Assembly: GCA_003194525.1 (NCBI GenBank)
Contig: NBIV01000090.1
Location: 1-64,000, forward strand
DNA length: 64,000 nt
Direction of reading: 5' to 3'
Source of the DNA: Gracilariopsis chorda
Lineage: Eukaryota; Rhodophyta; Florideophyceae; Gracilariales; Gracilariaceae
In this document: in pieces, positions 10,508 to 20,795 of the stretch
How positions within the stretch are numbered: position 1 is the first letter of the stretch
Layout of the letters: each line of letters opens with the position of its first letter
Program-made: the position numbers and the translations under genes
Notes under the pieces: model-generated
Database searches by the model: none
Told to the model about the DNA's origin: nothing
Seen by the model: only the letters and a program-made list of their open reading frames with translations

Positions 10508-11640
10508 TATATTTTCGTTTTACGACATTTCTAACCTATGTTGTTCCCTTTTTTTGTGTTTTGAATGTTTGCAGAACTTATGGAAAATGACCTTGACTAA
10601 ATCAAACGAAGCAAAGGCTATACCTTTTCTCATTGTACGCACATGTTTTCCTACTAGCTTTTTACTGATGCAAGAGGTTTTCACGGTATCCGTTAAGCTA
10701 CAAAACTTTAGCATAGTTATTATCTTGTATTCTCTGTTCCCAATGCAAAACATTTAGGCTTGTTTGCGAAAGATGTTGTGAGAGGTATAATTAGAGAGAG
10801 CTGCATCGTAACTCTCTGAATTACAATGCAACTTCGAGTTAAGATTGCATTCGGTACTCTCCTTCAATTACGCTTAGTAATAATTTGAAGATAGAGTCTA
10901 TAAAGTGCAGTCTGTGCTTTTTGCCGGCCACGTACTTTGTCTCACTGGTATTTGGAATGGAACACATGCGCTGGATGAATCTATACCATGAGTTTAGCGG
11001 GGTCAGCTGTGGCACATGTCACAAGAATACAGTACAGAGAGTGAAGCAGCCAAAACAAGAAAAGCAGAAAAACTGGGAGTACCATCGTATTCAGTTTTGG
11101 GGAATATTGGTTGACAAGGTCACCCTTTTTGGGCGACCTTTACTGTGTTTTCTCTATCCATTTTTGTGCGAAAGTGGATAATACTTCTGTCGAACTACGT
11201 CCAGTAGTTATGGTGAGTATCATCCTTCTCATTGGTTGCATCTTGAAATCCTATGCTGAGAATTGTGCACTTCTTTGCCGTGTTTGGAACAGGTTTTCAG
11301 CATGCCCAGTGTGAATGCATTTGGTCGTTCTGAACAGTGAGGAGTGGCATGGGAGAGGTGCACTGTATTGCATGGGAGAGCTGCATTGTAATTAGTACAA
11401 TTGTACAAGAGGTCCGAATTGGAACTGCATACAACCATTCCCAAATTTAGTGCATGCCGCAAGTAGAACGTAGACTGTATAAAATAGACAGCTGGCGGAG
11501 CTCACTGCGATTTCTCATGGCTAGACATTTTCAAACACGGTCACATCGTTCTTTCTTTCCCACGACCGCAATCCTGCTAGACAGACTTCAAAAGCCGCTA
11601 CTCATACTATCGATACACACCTCTCGAACATTGATTTACC
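10508..11640 (+). repeat. Probable LTR of element B with an internal insertion
   Basis: Two blocks here match sequence behind element C. The gtttgcgaaag region near 10763-10775 matches 16480-16492, and 11330-11560 matches 16500-16720 (shared features include an accession of gcattgtaat, gaattggaactgc and agactgta). Between the two blocks about 550 bases have no counterpart in C, so an insertion is likely, roughly at 10785-11330. The latter half could instead be a 5' LTR of element C. The boundaries are approximate. Confidence 0.5.
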
Positions 11641-12540
11641 GGAAACCTCTCCTATGCACCTCTTCATCGCAGCCTCTAAAGGCTTCATTGCCATCCGTAG
11701 TGGTTTGCCACATTGACTCTAATGTTGTCTATCGCCACCGCTACACTTTCAGCTTCAATTAATACTCTTCTCGCGTAACATATTGCGCGTACTAAGTTCT
11801 TCCTGTTCAGTACCACATTCAATGTTTCTCTTATTCTGTCAAAATCATCTAATTCTACAGGCAGTGCAGCTTGCAAGCGGAATACTCAGACAGGAATCGA
11901 CTGGGCATTTGAAGTAATCTGTACGATTGATTTTTCACCGAATAGCGGGCTTTGCCGGGGTGTGCTCTGTCTGTGCATGGTAAAATGTTGTATTGTATTT
12001 TGGCTCAAGCTGTCCAACAAGCCTCTTTTCTTTTTATTAACTGAAAAGGCTGCGTCAGAACCTTGCAAGGAACCAGAAGAGCCCAACTGGTGAAAACTTT
12101 TTATCAGTTAGTAACCCTCCCTGGACGTTACGGAGAACATACGCACCTTGCGTTTGTTCACGACGAGCTTTGTAGGCTGCAGAAAGACGTAAAGCACAGG
12201 GAGAGAGTAACTCGGGTCCAGAGGTCAAATCCCTAGGGTAGCAGAGGTAGTTACTCCCGTCAGTGGGCCTGAACAAAATAAAACTAACAAAATAAACCTC
12301 GTCATCATGACGAAAAGAGCATTAACAAAAGAAGCATTGCTAACGAGAGGTCATTTTCTTACTTTCATTCTGATTCACAAAGCATGAATGGAGGTAGAGA
12401 AGAAGTCAAAAGGACAATACCACGCCTTAAGGGTTCTTCGGATTACTATATGTAGAAAATATATATCAGACACACAGCACGAACGCTGAACAAGTTTCGT
12501 TTGTACTAACAGAACCGCGCCCATTAAGAATTGAAAGCTT
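11641..12540. other. Unassigned stretch between elements B and C
   Basis: No gene is supported. A minus-strand frame at 11685-11876 has an ordinary-looking composition (63 residues, charged and aliphatic) but I recognise no family. Another at 12055-12276 is similarly anonymous. Position suggests leader sequence of copia element C or older debris. I found no clear tRNA-type primer binding site. Confidence 0.4.
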
Positions 12541-12559
12541 TGGCCAAGCGCTCCGTACA

Positions 12560-13270
12560 TGGAACGACGCCGATGGGAGAGCACGATCTCACATTGTGCA
12601 AAACCTTGGCACTCAACCAATAGTCGCAGTCCCCAAACGCCTTAAACGTATCCAATGTTCCGTGTTAGAGGATTGGACGAATTTCGCAGCTGCTTACAAA
12701 AAGAAAAACATACAGACAAAGATGAACCTGCGACAAAGTCTTAGCAGTTTGGTCTTTAAAGACGATGGTAACATCTTTGAACATCTTCATGATATGGAGA
12801 CTATATATTTCTTGAGCTTGCTCGCTTCGAGCATTCACTAACTGACAAGGAACAAAACGTTTTTCTACTCCAAACACTACCAGATTCTTTTATGACCATC
12901 ATGCTAATGGCAGATGCGAACAACATGGAACAGGACCATGTTGATTCACTGATAAGATAACGAAATTGATAGCTGCAAACATTGTGAATCTAGAAGTACA
13001 ACAAACCTGGTAGGTTTATATAAGGGTGCCTAATACCCACATACCGCTACAATAAAATCCAAAGTGGCAACCAATAAACCTCGAAAAAGGTCCACTGGCA
13101 TCAGATGCTGGCATTGCAGAAGAATTAGTCACATTTGCTCAGAATGTAGTTGGAGAAGACAAAGAACACCCAATAACAGTTACCAAGAGCGATTATCAAA
13201 CTGAGCACGTAACAACAGCTTTGAGCTAAATAATTGGTATTTCAACGGAAGAAATAGCAGAAAGGCAAAC
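12560..13270 (+). pseudogene. Copia gag with intact CCHC zinc knuckle, element C
   Basis: The readable frame includes LEHLHDMETIYF-like and MADANNMEQDHV-like blocks. Downstream, 13106-13147 encodes CWHCRRISHICSEC, a full C-x2-C-x4-H-x4-C nucleocapsid knuckle. The reading frame is broken near 12840 and near 12957 (TAA). The intact knuckle indicates that only a few lesions separate it from a coding ancestor in this part. Confidence 0.75.
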
Positions 13271-13299
13271 GAAGAAGACGAGAAAACACAACCACGAGG

Positions 13300-13760
13300 C
13301 TGTGTCGCCGTAACTCAAGCCAATTCATCTCTACATGAACACGAAGCAGTTACATGGCTCGATGTCGGAGCCAGTCATGTCTTTAATAACGATAGAAACC
13401 TTTTCTGGGTGTATCACCCTGTGGAGAACTATTCAGTGCCTCAATGCGACGGAAAGTCGGATATAAAAGAAACAGGGGATGTCAAGCTACCCTTAGGAGA
13501 CAGATGTCGCTTCCCAGCCAAACACACCCCCTCATTCCATTCCAATCTCATTTCTTTATCAATACTGTCAAATCATGCGTCCGTGTCATTCAGTACTCAC
13601 AAATCCTTCACCAGCTTCACCACAAGGGATCCTCGAAACCATGCACTGCTCTACCAATTCACGGTGGAGGAAGGCCTGTATCCACGACAGAACCCAATTC
13701 CTCCTTCTCGCACTATGGCCACATATCCAGCACCAGGGGATACAGGAAAAGAATGACATG
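13300..13760 (+). pseudogene. Copia protease, element C
   Basis: The active-site region encodes WLDVGASHVF near 13353-13382. The catalytic aspartate is kept, but the usual serine or threonine after it is valine. The following 13409-13756 frame corresponds to the element B protease region. The polyprotein context is interrupted by TGA near 13756. Confidence 0.65.
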
Positions 13761-14518
13761 AAAAACTAGGCCATCCTGGAAAGGATCGATTACTTTCCAC
13801 TATTCACCCGTCCAACGTTGTACCCAATCTCTTGGAAGCTGATGTCTAGAACATAAATGGCACACCATTCCTAGACGCAGGGTCAAAACGAGCTCCACTA
13901 CAACGCTCTTTATCTCTAGTAACTATCCCACTAGAGCTCACCCACACTGACCTTACTGGTCCCATCAACCCAACTTCATTACAGGAACTCAAGTAAATGC
14001 AGATATTCCTTGACGACCACACAAGGGCACTGTCGATATATTTATTATGAAACAAGTTATAGTTCTTCGTCTTTGTAAAGTGGTACAAGGCTCTCGCAGA
14101 AAAAGAATAACTGAGAAAACGCCTATATCGCGTTCGCCTTGACGGAGCTGGTGAGAACAAATTGAACGAGTTCATCGCTTGCGCTTTGAACAACGGAATA
14201 GTACTTTACTACAAACCACCATATGCTCACGAGTCAAACGGTGCAGCTGAGAAAATCATCCAAAACTTGTGCAAAATGGCCAGAACATTCCTTTACGCAT
14301 CCAAGCTACCAGTGCACATTTGGGAAGAAGCCATATCCTATGCGAACTGGATTCGGAACCGTCTACCGAACTCTAGAATAGGCATGAAGCACACGTACAA
14401 GGAATGGTTGTTAAAAGTCCTTAGGTCTGTACTTTACTCAAATTTGGACAAGAAGGTCATGCAGACATCAACGGATTCGATACTGCACTGGCCAGGAAAC
14501 TACTGCCTCAATCTGTAA
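13761..14518 (+). pseudogene. Copia integrase, element C
   Basis: A LGHPGKDRLLSTIHPSN-type GAG-pre-integrase block appears near 13766-13815. The core includes an LDDHTRALSIY stretch near 14007-14040 and RLDGAGENKLNEF near 14132-14170. The glutamate region follows in YAHESNGAAEKIIQNLCKMA near 14222-14280, continuing through SRIGMKHTYKEWL. Stops near 13995 and 14048 and several frame changes break it. Confidence 0.75.
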
Positions 14519-15790
14519 AGCAACACTTTGTTGGTATGCAAAGTACTCAAAAATTATACAGGGTTTACATTCCTTCCACCCAAAAGCTGATCATGGTTAG
14601 GCAAAGGGATATCAAATTATCAAAGGACAATCTATCATCCATTAACAAGCTAATAGACTTCTTTTCCTTGGGCTGGACAGAAGATGAGCAGTGACTCGAT
14701 TTATAAGAAGATGATGACCTTGATGCTGCCCTTGCATATTGTTCAGTTGCGCACTCTCGTTCGAAAGACCATATCGACTTGATAGAAATACCGAATAGCT
14801 TCGAGGAAGCAAGGAAGATCCTCGAGTGCGCAGAGGCAATCAACAGAGAGGTTGACGCTCTCGTTAAAAGAGAAATATAGAGACTCATCGACAGAAAGCC
14901 AGGAATGAAGCCGTTACTATCTCTGTGAACTTTCCATGGGAGGTATTTGAGCATGATTCCATCAGAAAATTTCCCTCAATGCGTCGTACGAGGTGACATC
15001 TAAAGATCATACCTGAACTACTATCTCGAGAACCTTTACGCACCCGTGGCTAGGCTTGAGACATTTTGACTAGTTTTGGCAACAGCAGCAGCACAGAACC
15101 TGCTACTGGAGACCATGGATATAAGTAATGCCTACCTGTACGGTTATCTAGAAAATCCATTGATAATGGAACCACCCTAAAGTGCTTCTGGTTCTTCGTA
15201 TAATCTTGGTATTTTATTCTTACTGGTGAAATACATATATGGTGCGAAGCAAGCAGGAAAAATTTGGGGATCGCTCTTACACACGGAGGTAGTCCGAATG
15301 GGGTTCGAGCAGTCAAAGACGGACAGTCGCTTGTACATTTGCAGGTCAGGAAGTCGCATCATCATTCTCGTCGTCTTTGATGACGAATTCTGACCCTGTC
15401 CGAATCAGAATCGCTCCTAGAAGACTTCAAGGCTGAAATGAAGAAAATGTTCAAAGTGAAAGTTCTCGGTGAAGCAAATTAATCCATTGGCCTAGACCTA
15501 AGATGAGGAAAACACAATATACGTGAGATTCGAGAAAGACATGTGGACAAAAAACTACGGGAGTATAACCTCCGTAATGCAAACCCGGCAAGAACGCAAT
15601 TACCTACTAACTGCAATCTTACAGCAAAAGATGATAGTGAATAGATTCTCCCACCCCTGTTTCACGCAAAAGATTACAAATTGCTTGGTCACCTGATGTA
15701 CTTTGCAGTTGCATCGAGACCTGTTAATATGCTTGCAGCTTCCATGCTCGCAAGACAGGTACAAAATCCTTGTTTAGGGCAATTTGCACT
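14519..15790 (+). pseudogene. Copia reverse transcriptase remnant, element C
   Basis: Fragments in several frames correspond to RT blocks: EAINREVDALV near 14838, METMDISNAYLYGYLE near 15109-15150, and LLVKYIYGAKQAGKIW near 15222-15268. The active-site region near 15370-15400 is frame-broken (VVFDDE). The block HLMYFAVASRPVNMLAASMLARQVQ at 15690-15765 is the conserved copia stretch between RT and RNase H. Many stops are present. Confidence 0.7.
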
Positions 15791-16229
15791 TGCTAAACGT
15801 GTGTTAAGCTTAGATGGAACAAAGAAGATTCTCCTGTCTCATGGACGACGAAGAAGCAGAATATAAGCGCTTTTACTTCTAGAGAGGCTGAGTATATTGC
15901 TCTCTCGTACTGTGCGAAGCTTTTAATCTGGCTGCGAAGGCTTTTATGGGAAGTATGTGATGGAATCGTATTTGACGACGGACCAAATGCAATGTATCCG
16001 ACCTCTATTAATACGGTTAGTTCCACGGCAGAGTCAATTGTACACCCGTCGAAGACGTCTGAAAAAACCACACTCATATCATTGAAGTTCCAGCAAGTTA
16101 AAGAGCTTTTGAAGTCTGGTGTTTTGAAATGCTAAAGATTCAAAGCAAAGTGCAACCAGCCGATATCATGAAAAAGGGCGTAACTCAAGAAAAACTCTAC
16201 AGACTATCTATTTTATGCGGCTTGCAATA
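15791..16229 (+). pseudogene. Copia RNase H remnant, element C
   Basis: The start of RNase H is deleted or scrambled near 15830 (the CDADWAG block of element B is missing). The SREAEYIALSYCAK-type block is readable near 15880-15915. The end, near 16195-16229, reads KLYRLSILCGLQ, matching the end of element B. A stretch of roughly 200 bases present in B is absent here. Confidence 0.65.
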
Positions 16230-16782
16230 GTATTGTGATTACTAATCTAACGTTCTCTTTTCTTGTGATTGCTTTATTTGGTACATATTACCAGGTACAT
16301 ATGCTTCAATGGTATAAAATGGCTTGCTCGTGGCTAGAACGTTTCCATTGTTACCCAGTGCTTTTATTCTAATATTGGTTTGCTGGCACAAAGGTTTTTT
16401 TTACGGTGGCAAACAAAGCTAAGTACGTTTTAGTGTAATCTTCTTCAAATTTATTCAGTTCTCCCACAAAGTATGGAAAGCTGTTTGCGAAAGTAGGTGT
16501 GAGCACTGGCACGGAAGAGATGCATTGTAGCTGCATGAGGTAGGGGCATTGTAATGATTAGAATTGCACAAGAGCTCTGAATTGGAACTGCGTACAGCCT
16601 TCTCTAAACTTCATGCATGCCGCAATTAGAATATAGACTGTACAAAAGAGGCGGCCCGCAGAGCTCACAGCATTTTCGCCCGGCCAGACGCATTTAGACA
16701 TGAACGACCGTCTTCTTGTTCACTACTTCTTCGCAAATCCTCGTGCATTCTAGTCTATCATTATACGCTGCATCTTACTTCG
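16230..16782 (+). repeat. Probable 3' LTR of element C
   Basis: This sequence follows the end of RNase H and shares blocks with 10763-10775 and 11330-11560 behind element B, as expected for LTRs of one family. The downstream limit is set just before a TGTTGAGGCC sequence that may start the next element. No clear terminal motif or target duplication could be fixed. Confidence 0.5.
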
Positions 16783-17332
16783 TGTTGAGGCCTCCACTAT
16801 TGAGGCCGACACCTTGCGCGAGGCTGAAGTGACGCGTGCAATGTGTTGCACGCAAGACGCGGTCTATGATATGCGCTGAATAATGGAAGAGGCACAGCCC
16901 CTCGGGGAAACATCGTCCACCGGTAACAGCAGCTTTCACTTTTGTGAAAGTCCGACTGTTAAAAAGAAAGTAGCATCTCCCGAGTTCCAGAATCTGGGGG
17001 CGGCATTTCTCTAACACAACCGCTGGGGCCTTGCTTGCTCGCTGACATTTTCTCACATTTTCTAGCGCTTTGCTCTCCATTCCTTTCCACTTGGGTTTAT
17101 AAAGCTCTCGCGTTTCATTCGTTATTAAAAACCCCCCGCCCTCTCCCTCCATTGTTCCTTACTCGATCTTATGCCTCAGGCTTCGAGCGCCCTCTTTGGC
17201 TTGTGGCTCTGGCTTCGTTTGCCTTTTCCAGCCTGTGTCTTTAACATCTTTGTACTACAGTGGCTTCACTGTGTTGCACCTCATGTACCCGTTGGGCTAG
17301 TCTTTCTTCAAGACCACCCCAAAATGGTATCA
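16783..17332 (+). repeat. Possible 5' LTR and primer binding site of element D
   Basis: The stretch starts with TGTTGAGGCC at 16783 and has a TATA-type motif (tttataaa) near 17096-17103. It runs to TGGTATCA at 17325-17332, the start of the initiator-methionine tRNA primer site used by many LTR elements. Only eight bases match before divergence and no matching 3' LTR was seen after 20033, so this is tentative. It is otherwise non-coding. Confidence 0.4.
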
Positions 17333-17359
17333 AGGAACCTCTCCCTCATGGCAAGATCG

Positions 17360-18330
17360 GTATAGGAGCATTTCAGTCACGTCAGGAGCATTCGCACCCT
17401 ACTGTAGGACGCGGGAAGCACCTTCAAGATGAAGAAATCTTCTTCTTTGAGGTCTCACTGGACTATTGGGGCCACGTCGTTTGACCTGGGAGGTTACAAG
17501 TCTCCCAGCGCACCTGCGACGCCGTTCGTCAGACCAAGGCTCCCACGAAACCAACGGAAAGCCGATCCTTCTTGGGCCTTTGGAACGTATTCAGAGGCTT
17601 TGTGCCCAGACTCGCCCGAATTGTGGGCCCACTAAACAAGAAGTTGAAGAAGGGAGAAGCAGACCACTTTGGGGTACTCAAAGACGAAGAGTACCAACCC
17701 ATTCAGAAGTTATGGGACCGCCTCCTCTCTACTCCCATCCTAGCACTACACGTTCTGGGACGCCCATATATATTGGACACAGACATTTGCAATGTCCCAG
17801 TTGGCTGCACCCTGCTCCAGGAGCAAGCGGATGGCAGGAAGTACAAGCCCAATGGGTACTGGAGCCGTTACCTCACACGGGACGAGCGAAAGTACACGAT
17901 CACCGAGAAAGAACGTCTCGCGGTGGTGTGAGCCATGCTCCTACTCAGGCCATATTTGGAAGGTGAGCGATTCACTATTAGAACGGACCACTATTCTTTG
18001 AGGTGGATCCTCAACCTGGCCGACTGTACAGGGCGAGTGGCTCGCTGGAGACTTTGACTCTCTGAGTTCGATTATGACGTGGTGCATCGAGCGAGTGTTA
18101 AGCACCAGGCAGCAGGTACACTCTCCAGAATGGTCACAGTTGGTTTGGACGAGACACCTCTAGAGGATGATATACCCTGCTTTGCTATAGAACCCTCAGC
18201 GAACTGTGGCTGCTTGGTCGCGACCGTCCAAGAGATAGATACAGTCTACGAGAATGTCCTCCTAGATTGGGAAGACCCTTTGGGGAGCTGCTCAGATAGC
18301 AAGCCTGACGAGGACCAAATAATGGCTATT
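17360..18330 (+). pseudogene. End of RT and RNase H of element D
   Basis: A frame-broken RT end (FFEVSLDYWGHVV near 17447-17484) leads into the 17572-17931 frame, whose codons just upstream give SFLGLWNVFRGFVPRLAR. RNase H shows LDTDICNVPVGC (first aspartate), TEKERLAVV (glutamate) and, past a TGA at 17929-17931 where tryptophan is expected, TDHYSLRWIL. A second TGA follows near 18058. The linker continues to 18330 in the 18079-18609 frame. It corresponds to 998-1700 of element A, but the two are not close copies. Confidence 0.8.
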
Positions 18331-19650
18331 GAGCCCGAACAGAAGGACGCCATGTCAATTGCGGTCGATGAATTCCTGTCCGAACACGCAAAGAACCCAT
18401 GGTGCATATCCGTTGCGGAGTACGTGGGAAAACCCGCATCCCGTTTCGGGTACGACCACCACGGGTTTCTTTCACCAGCTTTTAGTCCCCTCCACCCTCA
18501 GGAACAGAGTTCTATACTTGCCACACTACCCGCGTCTTGCCGGACACCCCGGTGGAGGACGCATGTACGCGACCATCAGGCGGGATTTCTACTGGTCTTT
18601 CATGGCTAACGATGCCTATCAGGTCGTTAAGGACTGTCGATCTTGTGCTGCCCCTCTTGGGACGATCCACAAGCATCAGAAGCTGATGAGTTTGTTTTCC
18701 GCGGCCGGTCGTTTGGAGTTCATCGCAATGGACATTCTTGTCCTACTATCAAAGACCACACAGGGTAACTGGGTCATATTCGTCATTACTGACTAATTCA
18801 ACAAATTGGCACGAGCTGTCTCTTTGAGGGCTACACAGGCTACTAACATAGCCCTGGCCTTCCTAGAGAACTGGGTATTCCCATATGGTGCTTCTCAGGA
18901 CCTCTCGACCAATATCGGACCAGACGTCGTGGCAAAGTTCTTTGAAACCTTTTGTGGGGACCTCGGGATTCGCTATCTGCTCACCACGGCGTATCATCCA
19001 CAAACCAGCAGGTAAGCCAAGCGTTTTACCCGCACTCTATTGGCGAGACTAAGACACTACCTCTCCAAGCATCAGACTGATTGGGACGAGCTCGTCCAAC
19101 CTTTGGTATTCGCGTACAACACCCAACTTCATCGGACAGCGGGAACGACCCTTTTTGACCTGGTACTTACCCGGCACCCTCCGGGAATCGTGATAAACTC
19201 TCCGAACTCAACACTTTCCCCGTCGGGACCCACGGACCCCGATGCGCCTAACATCAAACGTCTCAATCGCAGCCTTATACGACTACTCCTATCTAACGCA
19301 AGAACCCATAGGGACGCGGCAAAACGACGCTATAAGGGAGATTCTGACGTCCAAGTCAGGGCCACGCCACAGTTTGCCCCTGGGGATTATGTGTTCCTTG
19401 ACCTAACACCAAGGAAAGCAACTGAGACGGCAGAAGACGAGGCGGTGTCTCGAAAGCTGCTCCCAGGCAATACAAGACCCTTCAAGGTTGTCAAGGCTAC
19501 AGACACAATGATCACAATCCTGAACGGTTCGCTACATGACAAGTTCTCCATTGAACGAGTGTCCAAATCCCCAAGAAAGCGATTTCAGCCCCAACAACGG
19601 CCACCTCGCCCGCGCCGTCTCAATCCTCAGATGGGCCTAAAAGCGGGAAC
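18329..19650 (+). pseudogene. Integrase of chromovirus element D
   Basis: The zinc-binding region (LPHYPRLAGHPGG, then CRSCAAP) is in the 18329-18796 frame, followed by the first catalytic aspartate in IAMDILVLL. A TAA near 18794 interrupts VITD-FNKLARA. The second acidic block reads LSTNIGPDVVAKFF, with the catalytic SDNG position changed to TNIG. The glutamate region TAYHPQTSR is followed by a TAA near 19013 in place of the rest of the QVERF block. The 19040-20029 frame gives the C-terminal domain with RATPQFAPGDYVFLD. Catalytic residues are damaged as well as the frame. Confidence 0.8.
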
Positions 19651-19680
19651 AAACCTGACGCAAGTGGCTCACCACCTAGC

Positions 19681-19974
19681 GTGGTGCCCATCGAGTGGAC
19701 TACTGCCCCCAGGGAACGCTCAATCAGTGCTGAACCTTTCGCTGTCATTCCCGAGGATGCTCTACTGCCCCCAGAACTGTTGGAGTCCAAGGACACCCAT
19801 GAATGGGTCCTACAAAAAGTCATCGACGAGGGCGAAGCTGAAGATGGCACCCCCCTCGTCCACGTGCGATGGTATGGCTTTCCACCCTCTCGAGATACAT
19901 GGGAACCCACTACAAACATTTCAAAACACTTTGTGGCTCGATACCGCTCCCGCTTGGCAAGAAAAACGCAGTGA
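19681..19974 (+). pseudogene. Chromodomain at the integrase C-terminus, element D
   Basis: This 97-codon frame contains EWVLQKVIDEG, VHVRWYGFPPSRDTWEP and ISKHFVARY, the three blocks of a chromodomain with aromatic cage positions (Y/W in RWYG, W in DTWEP). Chromodomains of this type target chromoviral integration to marked chromatin. It lies in a different frame from the end of integrase, so a frameshift near 19660 detaches it. Confidence 0.85.
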
Positions 19975-20033
19975 TGACACTCTATGTGCCGAACTGTTTG
20001 GCATAATGTCCCCCCGTCTTGGCGGGTAACAAA

Positions 20034-20313
20034 AATTTCGCAGTGGGTAACCCTTCCTACGCCATAAGGGGGTTTGCACACCCCCACGGTCATGAAAGTC
20101 AAAACAGCGCGTTGACGCCACTGCAGGGGGATCCGACAGACCAAAAAACCAAACGCGGGGGAAGTACTGCACACCCACAGCTGCCCAGCAATGCATCATA
20201 CCGGCCACAGCCACCCAGCAGGGATGTGCAGAGTTGCTTGCGCGCGCCCACACGTGGCATTGCGCGGTTGGGTAGCCGATTGAGCTGTCAGTACTGCACA
20301 TACAGGGAGAAGA
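20034..20313 (+). other. Possible 3' LTR remnant or junction, element D
   Basis: The sequence following the chromodomain is non-coding. It shows no visible similarity to the proposed 5' LTR at 16783-17324, so either one of the two is misassigned or the 3' LTR has been replaced by other DNA. Nothing else was recognised. Confidence 0.35.
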
Positions 20314-20589
20314 TTGGCGCGCATTGACCAAGTCTTTTGGTCACCAGGAGCCGTCATAAGAAACGTGAAATTGGACGCTTACTCACGAGAATTCGTCATT
20401 GAACGTATCATTCGTCACGAATATGACCCACTAGGAGTGGTTTATTATCAAATTCATTGGTATAAATGCCCTCTACAAAATGACAGGATGGAACCTATCG
20501 AACACCTGCCTAGGTCTAATGTCCTGCAATATCATCGAAGGACTTGCAAATCCATACCAGCAATGGTGGATAAAGCCCAGGCAAGGTAG
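20314..20589 (+). pseudogene. Second, isolated chromodomain fragment
   Basis: The 91-codon frame contains EFVIERIIRHEY, VVYYQIHWYKCP and NVLQYHRR in chromodomain order, with the WY of the second block conserved and DRMEPIEH replacing DTWEP. It differs clearly from the chromodomain at 19681-19974, so it comes from a different gypsy lineage, possibly that of element E. No integrase precedes it directly. It is probably the 3' tail of an element whose front was lost. Confidence 0.7.
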
Positions 20590-20708
20590 AACCGTACACA
20601 GTTCCCCAGTTGTATGACGTGACCCTGAAGCGAAGAAAATCTAATAAGAGAAGAAGATCCTCACGGATTGAACAAGAAGTTGATAATCTGTAGTAAGTAG
20701 AGGACTAC

Positions 20709-20795
20709 CGAGTTAACGGTTATGCCCGATTACCGATTATGTCCAATTAACGGTTATGCCCGATTAACGGTTATTTCCGATTAACGGTTTTAAGA
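20709..20795 (+). repeat. 17-bp minisatellite, about five copies
   Basis: Five adjacent units of 17-18 bp follow the pattern cgattaacggttatgcc with a few substitutions. They lie downstream of the isolated chromodomain. No function can be inferred. Confidence 0.85.

Larger units (their letters stand above)
6794..11640 (+). mobile_element. Ty1/copia element B, 5'-truncated and decayed
   Basis: The order gag, protease, integrase, RT, RNase H on the plus strand identifies a copia-type element. It begins inside gag at the junction with gypsy element A, so its 5' LTR and gag start are missing here. It is broken by many stops and frame changes. The same protein segments recur about 5.8 kb downstream in element C. 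After the RNase H end at 10507 comes LTR-like sequence that is also found behind element C. Confidence 0.85.
12541..16782 (+). mobile_element. Ty1/copia element C, decayed, relative of element B
   Basis: This second plus-strand copia element has the same domain order as B and clear block-by-block similarity: gag at 12596-13260, zinc knuckle at 13106-13147, protease near 13350, integrase at 13750-14518, RT at 14700-15790 and RNase H at 15790-16229. It is broken by stops and frameshifts throughout. Its gag N-terminus is present, which shows what element B has lost. LTR-like sequence follows to about 16782. Confidence 0.85.
16783..20033 (+). mobile_element. Ty3/gypsy chromovirus element D, internally deleted
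   Basis: From about 17360 the plus strand encodes the end of RT, then RNase H, integrase and an integrase-linked chromodomain, which defines a chromovirus of the Ty3/gypsy superfamily. Gag, protease and most of RT are missing. Directly upstream is LTR-like sequence with a TATA-type motif, and a TGGTATCA at 17325-17332. The element therefore looks internally deleted between leader and RT. In-frame stops in RNase H and integrase show that it is inactive. Confidence 0.8.
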
